Shown here: piece by piece, positions 1-8,590 of the stretch
How the letters are laid out: the number at the start of each line of letters is the position of its first letter
Numbering within the stretch: position 1 is the first letter of the stretch
Source of the DNA: Flavobacterium sp. Sd200
GTDB lineage: Bacteria > Bacteroidota > Bacteroidia > Flavobacteriales > Flavobacteriaceae
Length of the DNA: 64,000 nt
NCBI RefSeq assembly: GCF_009826935.1
Contig: NZ_WUMN01000002.1
Span: forward strand, 310,001-374,000
Direction of reading: 5' to 3'
Position numbers and translations under genes: made by a program
Notes under the pieces: generated by a model
Told to the model about the DNA's origin: nothing
Database searches by the model: none
The model's input: the letters and a program-made list of their open reading frames with translations, nothing else

Positions 1-162
1 AGTCCATAGCAATTTTTTTATATAAAGTTACTGTCTTTAGTACAATTCATCATACAGATTAACATATTGATAATCTTAAATATTAGATAAATGATTACAG
101 TAGTTAAACTTGTCATTCGTTAAAAATCACACCCCGGTTCATTCAAATAAAGTCTAAATCGT

Positions 163-189
163 TATATTTGCGTAACCAATTACGTAATT
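163..189 (+). promoter_or_regulatory. -7 promoter element plus palindromic operator
   Basis: TATATTTG at 163-170 matches the Bacteroidota -7 consensus TAnnTTTG. A perfect 12-bp palindrome (AATTACGTAATT, 178-189) lies just downstream, between the predicted transcription start and the ATG at 199. MarR proteins often repress their own gene from such palindromes, so autoregulation is inferred. No clear -33 element was seen. Confidence 0.5.
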
Positions 190-198
190 AATTTTAAA

Positions 199-1149
199 AT
201 GGACTTTTTTGATAAAATAGGCAAAGTAGCCATAGGAAGCAGGCTTCGTATGCTTGCCGAAACAGTAACTGAAGATTCTGCAAAAATTTACAGTTTATAT
301 GACATCGATTTTCAGCCTAAATGGTTTCCTGTTTATTATTGCCTTGCCAACAGTGATAATAACACTATAACATCTATTGCTAAAGAGATTGGACACTCGC
401 ACCCATCTGTAAGCAAGATAATAAGCGAAATGGTAAAAGCAGGTTACGTGACCGATAAAAATGACAGTATCGATGGCAGGCGCAATGTGATATGCCTTTC
501 TGAAAAAGGCAATGAGGTAACTTTGAAAATACAGGATCAGTACACCGATATTAACAGTGCTGTTGAAGATATGCTGAACCAAAGCACCCACAACCTGTGG
601 AAAGCAATTGCAGAATGGGAATTTTTACTGGAACAGAAAACATTATTGAGAAGGGTTACCGAACAAAAGAAGTTTAGAGAAAGTAAAAATGTTACCATTG
701 TTGATTTTGCACCCAAATACCTTGATGCCTTTATAGACCTTAATACCGAGTGGATATCTAAATACTTTAAGGTGGAAGACTCTGACAGGAAAGCGTTACA
801 CAATGCAGAAGAATACATTTTAAATAACGATGGGCATATTCTTGTGGCGCTGTACAAAGCAGAGCCTGTAGGTGTTTGCGCACTGATTAAACATCCTGAC
901 CCCGAATTTGATTTTGAACTTGCAAAAATGGCAGTTTCGCCAAAAGCGCAGGGCAAAAACATAGGTGGCCTGCTGGGCAATGCAATTATAGACAAAGCCC
1001 GAAGTGTGGGTGCCAAAAAACTGTATTTAGAAAGCAATACTGTTTTAAAGCCTGCCATAAATCTATACCACAAATTGGGTTTTGTAAAAATACCCAATCG
1101 CCCAACTCCATACGAGCGCTGCGACATACAAATGGAATTAGTGCTTTAA
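199..1149 (+). CDS. MarR-family regulator fused to a GNAT acetyltransferase
   Basis: Residues 1-150 form a MarR-type winged helix; the recognition region reads SHPSVSKIISEMVKAGYV, followed by the wing DGRRN. Residues 165-316 are a GNAT domain with the acetyl-CoA loop VSPKAQGKNIGGLLG and the C-terminal NLYHKLGFVKIP. This HTH-GNAT fusion is a recognised bacterial family, usually assigned as a transcriptional regulator with N-acetyltransferase activity; the substrate is unknown. It stands alone, with its own promoter and a palindrome at 178-189. The ATG at 199 gives a complete MarR N-terminus. Length is normal for the fusion. Confidence 0.88.
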   Translation: MDFFDKIGKVAIGSRLRMLAETVTEDSAKIYSLYDIDFQPKWFPVYYCLANSDNNTITSIAKEIGHSHPSVSKIISEMVKAGYVTDKNDSIDGRRNVICLSEKGNEVTLKIQDQYTDINSAVEDMLNQSTHNLWKAIAEWEFLLEQKTLLRRVTEQKKFRESKNVTIVDFAPKYLDAFIDLNTEWISKYFKVEDSDRKALHNAEEYILNNDGHILVALYKAEPVGVCALIKHPDPEFDFELAKMAVSPKAQGKNIGGLLGNAIIDKARSVGAKKLYLESNTVLKPAINLYHKLGFVKIPNRPTPYERCDIQMELVL

Positions 1150-1153
1150 TTTA

Positions 1154-1322
1154 CAATGAACTGATTTAAACTTTTTTGATTGAAGCGAAAAATAGGGATT
1201 TTTGTTCCATATTTTAGCTTTTTGCATTGCATAGCAGCGCTACGGAGTAATAAAACAGGTAAAATATGGGGCAAAAAAGACCATTTTGCAGCCAATTGAA
1301 AAAAGTTTAAATCAGTTCAATG
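1154..1322. repeat. Long imperfect inverted-repeat element
   Basis: This fills most of the 312-bp gap after the MarR-GNAT gene. The outer arms are a perfect 21-bp inverted pair (1157-1177 and 1299-1319). Inside them the arms stay recognisably complementary, for example CCATATTTTA near 1209-1218 against its complement near 1260-1269. The centre contains TAGCAGCGCTA. As RNA it would fold into one long hairpin. No ORF lies inside. It looks like a small non-autonomous repeat (MITE or REP type) or a processed structured RNA. Confidence 0.65.
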
Positions 1323-1461
1323 CTATTTTTTTGTACTTTTACTTCATTACAATGTTTTTATAAAATATCAGCAATAGCAAAGTCTTAGGCCTTTGCATTT
1401 TCCGGAAAGCAAATGGCTACCGGAATATCTTTCTATTGTTTACATTTTATAAATACACATC

Positions 1462-2106
1462 ATGAAACCACATACAAAAATTGCCGTTATTGGCGGCACC
1501 GGAAAAGCCGGAACATATTTAGTAAATCAACTTATTGAAAAGGGATACTCTTTTAAAACGCTTGTTAGAAACCCGGAACGTTTTACCACCAGTTCTCAAC
1601 TTGCAGAAGTGATCACAGGAAACGTTAGGGATTATAACAATGTACTTTCGCTTTTAGAAGGATGCGATGCCGTAATAAGCACATTAGGCATGGGTACACC
1701 GCCAAGCGAACCTACCATTTTTAGCATTGCTACAGGCAATATACTGCGCGCTATGGAACAGCTTAACATTAAACGCTACATTGTAATCACAGGATTGAAT
1801 GTAAACTCTCCTCTTGACAACAAAGGCGCAAACAGCCTTGCTGCCACACAATGGATGTATGACAACTATCCTGCTTCTACAATAGATAAACAACAGGAAT
1901 ATGAATTGTTAGCGCAAAGCAATGCTAACTGGACCATGGTTCGTTTGCCAATGATCGAGCTAACCAATGATGAACCCCAAATTTCAATAAGCCTTACTGA
2001 TTGTCCGGGGACTGCCATTAGCGCCACCAGCCTTGCTGAATTTTTAATACAACAAATAAAAGATACTGTTTACATAAAGCAGGCTCCTTTTATAGCAAAT
2101 AAATAG
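1462..2106 (+). CDS. NAD(P)-binding atypical short-chain reductase (NmrA-like)
   Basis: The N-terminus IAVIGGTGKAGTYLVNQLI is a Rossmann dinucleotide loop (GGTGKAG) of the atypical SDR / NAD(P)H-binding family. LVRNPERF follows where these proteins select NADP(H). The 214-residue length suits the small NmrA-like or biliverdin-reductase-B-like group. No catalytic YxxxK is obvious, as is usual for this subgroup. The substrate cannot be read from sequence. A terminator follows, and an aldo/keto reductase lies downstream on the same strand; the two may share a redox or stress role, but that is inference. Confidence 0.8.
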   Translation: MKPHTKIAVIGGTGKAGTYLVNQLIEKGYSFKTLVRNPERFTTSSQLAEVITGNVRDYNNVLSLLEGCDAVISTLGMGTPPSEPTIFSIATGNILRAMEQLNIKRYIVITGLNVNSPLDNKGANSLAATQWMYDNYPASTIDKQQEYELLAQSNANWTMVRLPMIELTNDEPQISISLTDCPGTAISATSLAEFLIQQIKDTVYIKQAPFIANK

Positions 2107-2111
2107 TGATT

Positions 2112-2133
2112 GACGGGGTGTAACAGCCCCGTC
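2112..2133 (+). terminator. Rho-independent terminator after the reductase
   Basis: GACGGGG (2112-2118) pairs perfectly with CCCCGTC (2127-2133) around an 8-nt loop, followed by the T-rich TTCATTTT. It begins 6 bases after the stop codon. Confidence 0.7.
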
Positions 2134-2166
2134 TTCATTTTGGATACAACCATCCTTATTTTGGAT

Positions 2167-2196
2167 AAATTTCGGTTAGACATTGTACCGAAATTT
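2167..2196. promoter_or_regulatory. 10-bp inverted repeat upstream of aldo/keto reductase
   Basis: AAATTTCGGT (2167-2176) and ACCGAAATTT (2187-2196) are perfect inverted copies 10 bp apart, about 110 bp before the reductase start. This could be an operator; the AraC regulator two genes downstream is a natural candidate to bind here. Function is inferred. Confidence 0.35.
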
Positions 2197-2204
2197 GCAA
2201 TAGA

Positions 2205-2236
2205 CATTACGAATTTTAAATTACGAATTACGAAAT
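2205..2236. repeat. AT-rich word-like intergenic repeat, copy 1
   Basis: This stretch is built from repeats of ATTACGAATT and AAATTACGAA. A near-identical 27-mer occurs at 3318-3344. Such degenerate words are common between genes in flavobacteria. Confidence 0.45.
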
Positions 2237-2307
2237 TGGGATAGTGCATATTTATTTAATACAGTGCTATCTTATATCTAAAGATCCAACATCTAAAAAT
2301 CTAAAAA

Positions 2308-3315
2308 ATGAGCATTAAAAAAGTAAATTTAGGAAATCAGGGACTTACAGTGCCCGCCATTGGTTTAGGCTGCATGGGAATGACTACCCTTGCCGGAGCA
2401 GATATTTATGGCAAAGCCGATGAGGCAGAGTCTATAGCCACCATTCACCGCTCGCTGGAACTGGGCGGAAACTTTTTAGACACTGCCGACCTTTATGGTC
2501 CACACCTCAACGAGAGGCTTATTGCCAAAGCCATTGCAGGAAACCGAAACAGCTATGTTATTGCTACAAAATTTGCATGGGAAATAGACGATAACGAGCA
2601 GCTTACATGGAAAATAAATGGTAAAAAAGACTACGTAAAAAAATCGGTAGAGCGATCGCTTAAAAACCTGGGCACTGATTATATAGACCTGTACTACATG
2701 CACAGGCTTGACCCGGAAACCCCTATTGAAGAAACCGTGGGCGCCATGGCCGATCTTGTTAAAGAAGGCAAAGTTGGCTACATTGGCCTTAGTGAAGTAT
2801 CTGCCGAGACCATTAAAAGAGCGCATGCCGTGCACCCCGTGAGTGCACTGCAATCGGAATATTCTTTATTTGAACGAAGCGTTGAAGAGGAAGGAATTTT
2901 AGACACCCTTAAAGAGCTGGGCATTGGTTTTGTACCCTATTCTCCACTTGGCCGTGGTTTTATATCGGGAGAAATCAAAACTCCGGACGATTTTGCAGAA
3001 AATGATTTTAGGAGAAGCATTCCTAAATTTCAGGGAGAGCAATTCTATAAAAATATCGATCTGCTAAACGAGATCCATAAAATAGCCTCTGAGAAAAACA
3101 TAACGCCATCTCAGCTTGCCATTGCCTGGGCAGTAAACAAAGGCTTTGTGCCTATACCCGGCACTAAACGTGTAAAATATGCCGAGCAGAATATTGCAGC
3201 CGCCAGCGTAGCATTATCTGCTGCCGACCTTAACCGACTGGAAAGCATAATACCACTTGGCACACCTACGGGCAACCGCTATGACGACTGGGGTATGACG
3301 CTGGTTAATCTTTAA
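2308..3315 (+). CDS. Aldo/keto reductase, YakC/AKR13-like
   Basis: The 335-residue TIM-barrel oxidoreductase uses NADPH to reduce aldehydes or ketones. Visible motifs are the N-terminal VPAIGLGCMGM; FLDTADLYGPHLNE with catalytic Asp and Tyr; the catalytic Lys in VIATKFAW; DLYYMHRLDP with the active-site His; and the cofactor-binding VPIPGTKRVKYAEQN near the C-terminus. The VPIPGTKR ending and the LGTDYIDLYYMH pattern place it in the YakC/AKR13 group. The AraC regulator follows 140 bp downstream, so the pair probably forms an inducible detoxification unit. The natural substrate is unknown. Confidence 0.9.
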   Translation: MSIKKVNLGNQGLTVPAIGLGCMGMTTLAGADIYGKADEAESIATIHRSLELGGNFLDTADLYGPHLNERLIAKAIAGNRNSYVIATKFAWEIDDNEQLTWKINGKKDYVKKSVERSLKNLGTDYIDLYYMHRLDPETPIEETVGAMADLVKEGKVGYIGLSEVSAETIKRAHAVHPVSALQSEYSLFERSVEEEGILDTLKELGIGFVPYSPLGRGFISGEIKTPDDFAENDFRRSIPKFQGEQFYKNIDLLNEIHKIASEKNITPSQLAIAWAVNKGFVPIPGTKRVKYAEQNIAAASVALSAADLNRLESIIPLGTPTGNRYDDWGMTLVNL

Positions 3316-3317
3316 TT

Positions 3318-3344
3318 GCGAATTTCAAATTACGAATTACGGAA
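3318..3344. repeat. AT-rich word-like intergenic repeat, copy 2
   Basis: This stretch matches 2209-2236 with few changes and lies directly after the reductase stop codon. It probably belongs to a dispersed family. Confidence 0.45.
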
Positions 3345-3454
3345 AGGTATAATAAAGCCACAAATACACGAATTAACAAATTGACAAATCGCCATTTTGT
3401 GTAAATTAGTGTAATTGCTTCACCAGTTCGCTTACGCTCGGGTTGTGGCTAAAA

Positions 3455-4378
3455 ATGAATCTTATGAAAAAAGCAACCCGTGCCCCATTGATACTTAATA
3501 CCATATCTCAAATGCACCGTGTAATGGAAATTCCGGAGCCGGAACATCCATTGGTAAGCATTGTAGATTTTAAAGATATTCGTGCGCACAACGAAATCCT
3601 GGCAGACGGGCTTTTACTTAATGTGTACATGATAGCCATTAAAAAAGACTACAAAGGCAAAATTATTTATGGGCAAAGCCAGTATGATTTTGACGAAGGT
3701 ATGATGTCGTTCATTGCGCCGGGGCAAATATGTTACCAAAGCGAGCCAGGCTATGAACCATTGGCGGGAAGCATGCTTATTTTTCATCCGGACTTTATAA
3801 GGGGCTATGCGCTCGATAAAAACATAAAAGGGTTTGAGTTTTTTTCCTACTCAGCCAACGAGGCCTTATATCTTTCTAAAAAGGAAGAAACCATGATAGA
3901 AGGCATTTTTGAAAGCATTGCACAGGAATACCACAACAACATGGATCGTTTTAGCCATGATGTTATTATATCACACATTGAACTTTTGCTAACCTATTGC
4001 AACCGCTTTTACAACAGGCAGTTTATTACCCGCAAAATAAACAACAACAACCTGCTTACTAAGCTGGAGGAACTACTCGAAAATCATTTTAAGAATTCCG
4101 AAAATAAAGGGCTGCCCACCGTAAAGCACCTTGCCGACAGCCTGAATGTTTCGTCAAGTTATCTTAGCGATATGCTGCGTGCCCACACAGGCCAAAATGC
4201 CCAGCAACACATACATAACAAACTGATAGAAAAAGCCAAAGAGGTACTTACCACTACTCAGCTTTCGGTTAGCGAAATTGCCTACCAACTGGGGTTCGAA
4301 TATCCGCAGGGGTTCAGTAAACTATTTAAAACCAAGACAAATATAAGCCCGTTGGAATTCAGGAAAATGTTTAACTAA
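3455..4378 (+). CDS. AraC-family transcriptional regulator
   Basis: The C-terminal third (about residues 210-305) carries two helix-turn-helix units: LADSLNVSSSYLSDMLRAHT, then VSEIAYQLGFEYPQGFSKLF with the family signature ending ISPLEFRK. The N-terminal ~190 residues resemble a cupin-type sensing domain. The frame can be opened at TTG 3443, but ATG 3455 (MNLMKKA) or ATG 3464 are better starts. Same-strand position behind the aldo/keto reductase suggests it controls that gene. The inducer is unknown. Confidence 0.88.
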   Translation: MNLMKKATRAPLILNTISQMHRVMEIPEPEHPLVSIVDFKDIRAHNEILADGLLLNVYMIAIKKDYKGKIIYGQSQYDFDEGMMSFIAPGQICYQSEPGYEPLAGSMLIFHPDFIRGYALDKNIKGFEFFSYSANEALYLSKKEETMIEGIFESIAQEYHNNMDRFSHDVIISHIELLLTYCNRFYNRQFITRKINNNNLLTKLEELLENHFKNSENKGLPTVKHLADSLNVSSSYLSDMLRAHTGQNAQQHIHNKLIEKAKEVLTTTQLSVSEIAYQLGFEYPQGFSKLFKTKTNISPLEFRKMFN

Positions 4379-4387
4379 ATACACAAA

Positions 4388-4409
4388 AAAGCGGCCCGAA
4401 AGCCGCTTT
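4388..4409. terminator. Bidirectional terminator between araC-like gene and queA
   Basis: AAAGCGGC (4388-4395) pairs perfectly with GCCGCTTT (4402-4409). T-rich sequence follows on the plus strand and an A-run precedes it, so the hairpin can end both convergent genes. Confidence 0.8.
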
Positions 4410-4432
4410 AGTTTTGTTTGCACAAAATGCAA

Positions 4433-5482
4433 TTATAATATTAGCATCGCATCGCCATAGGTATAAAAACGGTAACCTTCGGCAACAGCCTCTTCATAGG
4501 CTTTTTTCATAAGATCGTGCCCCATAAAGGCAGAGATCATCATAAGCAGTGTGCTTTTTGGCGTGTGGAAGTTAGTGATCATGCAATCGGCCACGCTAAA
4601 ATCATACGGAGGGAAAATGAACTTGTTTGTCCAGCCCACATATGGGTTAAGCGTTTTTTGCGACGACACAGAGCTTTCCATAGCCCTCATGGTAGTAGTA
4701 CCCACAGCACAAACTTTATGCTTAGAAGTTTTTGCTTTGTTTACAATATCGCAGGCATCCTGAGTAATGATAAGCTCTTCAGAATCCATTTTGTGTTTAC
4801 TAAGATCTTCCACCTCTACAGGATTAAAAGTACCAAGGCCAACGTGCAGTGTAATTTCTGCAAAGTCAATACCTTTTATTTCAAGCCTTTTAAGCAGGTG
4901 TTTAGAAAAGTGAAGACCCGCAGTTGGAGCAGCAACAGCACCTTCTTCTTTAGCATAAATGGTTTGGTAACGCTCGGCATCTTCCGGCACTACCTCACGG
5001 TTTATGTATTTAGGTATTGGGGTTTCGCCAAGCTCAGTAAGCTTGTTCCTGAACTCTTCATAAGAGCCATCATAAAGGAAGCGAAGCGTACGCCCGCGCG
5101 ATGTAGTGTTGTCTATAACCTCAGCCACAAGGCTGTCGTCATCGCCAAAATAAAGTTTATTACCAATACGTATTTTACGTGCAGGATCTACCAGTACATC
5201 CCAAAGGCGTTGCTCGCTGTTAAGTTCTCTTAAAAGGAACACCTCTATGCGCGCACCTGTTTTTTCTTTATTGCCATAAAGGCGTGCAGGAAACACTTTG
5301 GTGTTGTTAAGCACCATAACATCGCCCTCATCAAAATACTCTATAATATCTTTAAACAGCCTGTGCTCTATGGTTTTAGTCTTGCGGTTTACCACCATTA
5401 GCCTTGATTCGTCCCTGTTTTCTGTAGGAAACTCTGCCAATAGCTCTTTAGGCAGGTTGAAATTGAAGTTGGATAATTTCAT
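4433..5482 (-). CDS. queA: S-adenosylmethionine:tRNA ribosyltransferase-isomerase
   Basis: QueA transfers and isomerises the ribosyl part of S-adenosylmethionine onto 7-aminomethyl-7-deazaguanine in tRNA, giving epoxyqueuosine. The 349-residue length is typical. Conserved segments are visible throughout: [74 protein letters not shown] and [18 protein letters not shown]. It is transcribed alone from a promoter just upstream and shares a terminator with the convergent araC-like gene. No anomalies were seen. Confidence 0.97.
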   Translation of the reverse strand: MKLSNFNFNLPKELLAEFPTENRDESRLMVVNRKTKTIEHRLFKDIIEYFDEGDVMVLNNTKVFPARLYGNKEKTGARIEVFLLRELNSEQRLWDVLVDPARKIRIGNKLYFGDDDSLVAEVIDNTTSRGRTLRFLYDGSYEEFRNKLTELGETPIPKYINREVVPEDAERYQTIYAKEEGAVAAPTAGLHFSKHLLKRLEIKGIDFAEITLHVGLGTFNPVEVEDLSKHKMDSEELIITQDACDIVNKAKTSKHKVCAVGTTTMRAMESSVSSQKTLNPYVGWTNKFIFPPYDFSVADCMITNFHTPKSTLLMMISAFMGHDLMKKAYEEAVAEGYRFYTYGDAMLIL

Positions 5483-5503
5483 TTCTGTGTTTTAAATTGA
5501 GTG

Positions 5504-5535
5504 CAAATATACTATCCTGAAACAGGCGTTGTCAA
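5504..5535 (-). promoter_or_regulatory. queA promoter
   Basis: On the minus strand, TTG at 5535-5533, a 21-bp spacer, then TATATTTG at 5511-5504 fit the Bacteroidota TTTG/TAnnTTTG layout. The predicted leader before the queA ATG is about 15-20 nt. Confidence 0.6.
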
Positions 5536-5630
5536 GTGTTTTGGGATTTATTTGTAATTGAGACTGAAAAACAAAACATTATCTACACAACTAACAAACA
5601 TATTAATCCTTTTAAAAACTTTAATCATTC

Positions 5631-6206
5631 TTAATCTTTTATATAAATTAACCTGTTTCCTGCATTTAAGACTGATATTTTATGAATTTTAGTAATTTCG
5701 TAGACTTGAGATGTCCTTTTTATCAATGGTGGCTTTACATCATATAGATTTGGAATTAGCGAAGTTAAAGTATCAGCCCTTTTATACTCAAAGTTGACTT
5801 CTAAAATTAAAAAATTGAAGCTTTCAGGAGCAGTTATTAATGTATTGTCAGACCTTGAAAGATATCTACCAATCTTTCTTTTCATTCTCTTGGTAGGATA
5901 AACTTTTAAAGTATCTGTCTTTAAAGTCCTAAATTCTAATCTATCCCAATAAATACTATCGCTTATAGTATATAATGTATCATAACTTTTCTTAAAATCA
6001 ACCTCAGAGTCAATAAATGCTGGCAACCTATGAAATCTTTGGTCATAAAACCCTCCATTAAACCCAACATATTTGGGATCAGAAATTTCGTAACACAATA
6101 TTTTACTTTTACTGTAATTTTGTGCAATGCATAATGTAGAACAAAACAATATTACTATTTTGAAACAGATGGAAAAGTTAGCGGTAACGGTTTGCATGTT
6201 TTTCAT
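5631..6206 (-). CDS. Hypothetical secreted protein
   Basis: The 191-residue protein has a signal peptide (residues ~10-28, ICFKIVILFCSTLCIAQ) with a likely cleavage after CIAQ, so it should be periplasmic or surface-exposed. The mature part is rich in Tyr, Ser and Asp and has no motif I recognise. The gene is more AT-rich than queA and aroA on either side and has no obvious operon partner. Starts at 6206 or 6197 are both possible. It may be a lineage-specific gene. Confidence 0.6.
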   Translation of the reverse strand: MKNMQTVTANFSICFKIVILFCSTLCIAQNYSKSKILCYEISDPKYVGFNGGFYDQRFHRLPAFIDSEVDFKKSYDTLYTISDSIYWDRLEFRTLKTDTLKVYPTKRMKRKIGRYLSRSDNTLITAPESFNFLILEVNFEYKRADTLTSLIPNLYDVKPPLIKRTSQVYEITKIHKISVLNAGNRLIYIKD

Positions 6207-6407
6207 TTAGTATAATTTTATCAGTTATAAAAACAGAACAGATATTTTTTAGCGAACAACAATTTAACATAAAACCGTCTTGCACTACTCCACCAAGTCT
6301 CCGACTTCGTGGCTTCGTTAGCAAATGACTTATATTCATTCAGTTACAAAAACAAAAAGGCTTTAAAACATCTCTATAAAGTCTCTAACTTAGCGGAGCA
6401 TATATAA

Positions 6408-7667
6408 CTAAACCTCCCTCATCTCAAACCCCAATACTTTCATATCTTCCCAAAACGTAGGGTATGATTTAGATACCACACCCGCATCCTGAATTATAAA
6501 CGGCGTTTTTATAGCCAACGGTGCAAACGCCATGGCCATGCGGTGGTCGTTATAGGTTGCTACGGCCTCCCCCTTCCCCTCCAAAGCAGGGGTGAGAGCT
6601 TCACTCGGGTCAAATAAATTATGCGGCTCTAATGTTAAACTATCATTAGTAACCGTTATAGTTGCTCCAAATTTTTCAAGCTCGGTTTTTAATGCTTCAA
6701 GACGGTCGGTTTCTTTTATTTTTAAAGTGTGTAGCCCTGTTAAATAACAGCCTATACCAAGGCCAAAACAGGTTACGGCAATGGTTTGGGCAATATCGGG
6801 GGTGTTGTTTAGTTCAAAGTTTAAAGTTTCAGGTTTCAGGTTGAGTTTTGTTAGTGTTATGGCGTTGTCCTGAAAAGAAGTCTCAACCCCAAAATCCTTA
6901 TAAATTTCTGCCAATGCGCTGTCGCCCTGCAAACTGTTTTGCTTGTAAGCCGACAATGTTATTGCGGTACCCACCTTAGAAAGCGCCACAATAGAATAAA
7001 AGTAAGACGCAGAGCTCCAATCACTTTCCACCGTTATGGTTGCTGGTTGCTGGTTGTTGGTTGCCGATTTTACCGTGATTTTGTTATCTGCAAAACTGTT
7101 TTCTATACCTACTTCATCCAGCAGTCCTAATGTCATTTTTATGTAGGGTATAGAAGTAAGCTCGCCCTCAAGGGTAAGCTCTAAGCCGTTTTCGAGTCTG
7201 CCTGCTATAAGCAATAAAGCGGTTATGTACTGACTGCTTACGCCTGCATTTATACTCACGCCGCTTTGCGTTAGCTTGCGCCCCATGATCTTTAGCGGTG
7301 GGTAACCCTCATTCTCTGTATATTCTATTTGGACGCCAAGGCTACGCAGGGCATCTACAAGCACGCCAATGGGGCGTTCTTTCATGCGTTGCGAACCTGT
7401 AAGCACAACCTCCCGCCCTTCCTGCAAGGCAAAGTAGGCTGTTAAAAAACGCATCGCAGTACCGGCATGGTGAATGTCTATAACGCTGTCTGTGCTTGCC
7501 AGTGCCTGCTGCATGGCGTGGCTATCGTCTGACTCAGATATGTTACCGATAATAATACCCGGATATAAAGCCTGCAACAGTAGCAGCCTGTTGGTTTCTG
7601 ATTTGCTTCCTGTAATTTTTATTGCCGCAGAGGCTACGGGTTTATGCAGTTGTAATTTAATATCCAT
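6408..7667 (-). CDS. aroA: 3-phosphoshikimate 1-carboxyvinyltransferase (EPSP synthase)
   Basis: EPSP synthase joins phosphoenolpyruvate to shikimate-3-phosphate in aromatic amino-acid synthesis. Diagnostic segments are KITGSKSETNRLLLLQAL, AGTAMRFLTAYFALQ, GSQRMKERPIGVLVDALR, SSQYITALLL, TPDIAQTIAVTCFGLGIG, LKIKETDRLEALKTEL and YNDHRMAMAF. Three low-complexity peptides interrupt otherwise conserved stretches: TNNQQPATI before the SDWSSASY motif, LNLKPETLNFEL before TPDIAQT, and SEALTPALEGKGEAV before NDHRMAMA. Each coincides with a repetitive DNA word (see findings). The reading frame stays open, so function is probably kept. The MazG-like gene lies 12 bp upstream, which suggests an operon. 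Confidence 0.95.
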   Translation of the reverse strand: MDIKLQLHKPVASAAIKITGSKSETNRLLLLQALYPGIIIGNISESDDSHAMQQALASTDSVIDIHHAGTAMRFLTAYFALQEGREVVLTGSQRMKERPIGVLVDALRSLGVQIEYTENEGYPPLKIMGRKLTQSGVSINAGVSSQYITALLLIAGRLENGLELTLEGELTSIPYIKMTLGLLDEVGIENSFADNKITVKSATNNQQPATITVESDWSSASYFYSIVALSKVGTAITLSAYKQNSLQGDSALAEIYKDFGVETSFQDNAITLTKLNLKPETLNFELNNTPDIAQTIAVTCFGLGIGCYLTGLHTLKIKETDRLEALKTELEKFGATITVTNDSLTLEPHNLFDPSEALTPALEGKGEAVATYNDHRMAMAFAPLAIKTPFIIQDAGVVSKSYPTFWEDMKVLGFEMREV

Positions 7668-7679
7668 TAACAGGGAGGT

Positions 7680-8006
7680 TTATTTAAGCTTTTCGTTGTT
7701 ATGATGACGGTCGTGATCGCGCTTGGTTTTAAGGTCCATTTTTTTATCAAAGGCTGCCTGCAGGTCTACACCTGTTTGATTGGCAAGGCATAGCACTACA
7801 AACACTACATCGGCAAGTTCTTCGCCAAGATCTTTATTTTTATCGCTTTCTTTTTCGCTTTGTTCGCCATAGCGGCGGGCAATAATGCGGGCTACTTCGC
7901 CTACCTCTTCGGTAAGCTGCGCCATATTTGTAAGTTCATTAAAATAGCGCACCCCGTGCTCTTTTATCCAGTTGTCTACGTCTTGTTGTGCGTTTTTTAT
8001 GTTCAT
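7680..8006 (-). CDS. MazG-like nucleotide pyrophosphohydrolase
   Basis: The 108-residue all-alpha protein of the MazG/RS21-C6 group hydrolyses (d)NTPs to monophosphates and pyrophosphate. The metal-binding pairs are visible as LTEEVGEVARIIARRYGE and, about 30 residues later, DLGEELADVVFVVLCLAN. That is a single MazG domain with the EExxE...ExxD arrangement; the C-terminus is charged and Asp/His/Lys-rich. It lies 12 bp upstream of aroA, probably co-transcribed. The likely role is nucleotide-pool sanitation; the preferred substrate cannot be read. Confidence 0.9.
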   Translation of the reverse strand: MNIKNAQQDVDNWIKEHGVRYFNELTNMAQLTEEVGEVARIIARRYGEQSEKESDKNKDLGEELADVVFVVLCLANQTGVDLQAAFDKKMDLKTKRDHDRHHNNEKLK

Positions 8007-8056
8007 ATAGCAATGTGTTTTTTATATGTGCGCATAAAGATAAGGTTTTATGTAAT

Positions 8057-8473
8057 TTAATAAAACCACATAATGCCCGATATGATTAATAAGGCACTTG
8101 TCCTTATGAGCATATTTCTATAATATTTGTTTAATTGAGTATCAGTTGTTACAAGTAAAATTAGAGAAGGAATAAACATTGCAGTTGAGGCTACATTTCC
8201 AACTAATAACATATTGGCTCCTCCCGGCCAGTGCATCAATACAAACAATATACCTATGACTGTAACTGAAAGTAAGATACCTGCTACAATTGATAATGGT
8301 AAATTTTGTTGCTTTATGGTTTTATCACAGAAAAAATAAAATGAAAAAGGCAAGTACAACAGTGCTAAAACGGTTAATGCCGTTACAAGTAACATCGAAC
8401 CTCCCGGTAGATGTAAAAATCTCAAGATAACGCCTGTTAAAGCGATGGAAAACAATACTGTTTCGGTTTTCAT
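8057..8473 (-). CDS. Small four-helix membrane protein with GldL-like HxPGG motifs
   Basis: The 138 residues contain about four hydrophobic helices and little else. Two halves repeat the same pattern: LRFLHLPGGSMLL near residue 18 and FVLMHWPGGANMLL near residue 79, each followed by a long helix. The H-x-P-G motif in a helix resembles the membrane region of GldL/PorL, the type IX secretion motor subunit, but the cytoplasmic GldL domain is missing. It sits alone, 51 bp upstream of the mazG-like gene. Function is unknown; the family link is inference. Confidence 0.6.
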   Translation of the reverse strand: MKTETVLFSIALTGVILRFLHLPGGSMLLVTALTVLALLYLPFSFYFFCDKTIKQQNLPLSIVAGILLSVTVIGILFVLMHWPGGANMLLVGNVASTAMFIPSLILLVTTDTQLNKYYRNMLIRTSALLIISGIMWFY

Positions 8474-8533
8474 TAGGTTATTATTTTATCGGTGTTGAAG
8501 ATACAATTTTAACAATTTCAAATCAAAAAACAA

Positions 8534-8560
8534 AAAAGCACCAGATTACCCGATGCTTTT
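8534..8560 (-). terminator. Terminator after the AIM24-family gene
   Basis: AAAAGCA (8534-8540) pairs with TGCTTTT (8554-8560), with extra CC/GG pairing inside. On the minus strand a run of Ts follows. It lies about 30 bp past the AIM24 stop. Confidence 0.55.
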
Positions 8561-8590
8561 GACTTTGTGACCTTACGACTTTCGACTTAC

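Noticed and set aside
4517..5233. 238-codon plus-strand ORF
   Set aside because: It is antisense to queA, which is unambiguous along its full length.
7039..7065. Short tandem repeats as a CRISPR or VNTR
   Set aside because: The TTGCTGG units are too short, have no spacers and lie within aroA.
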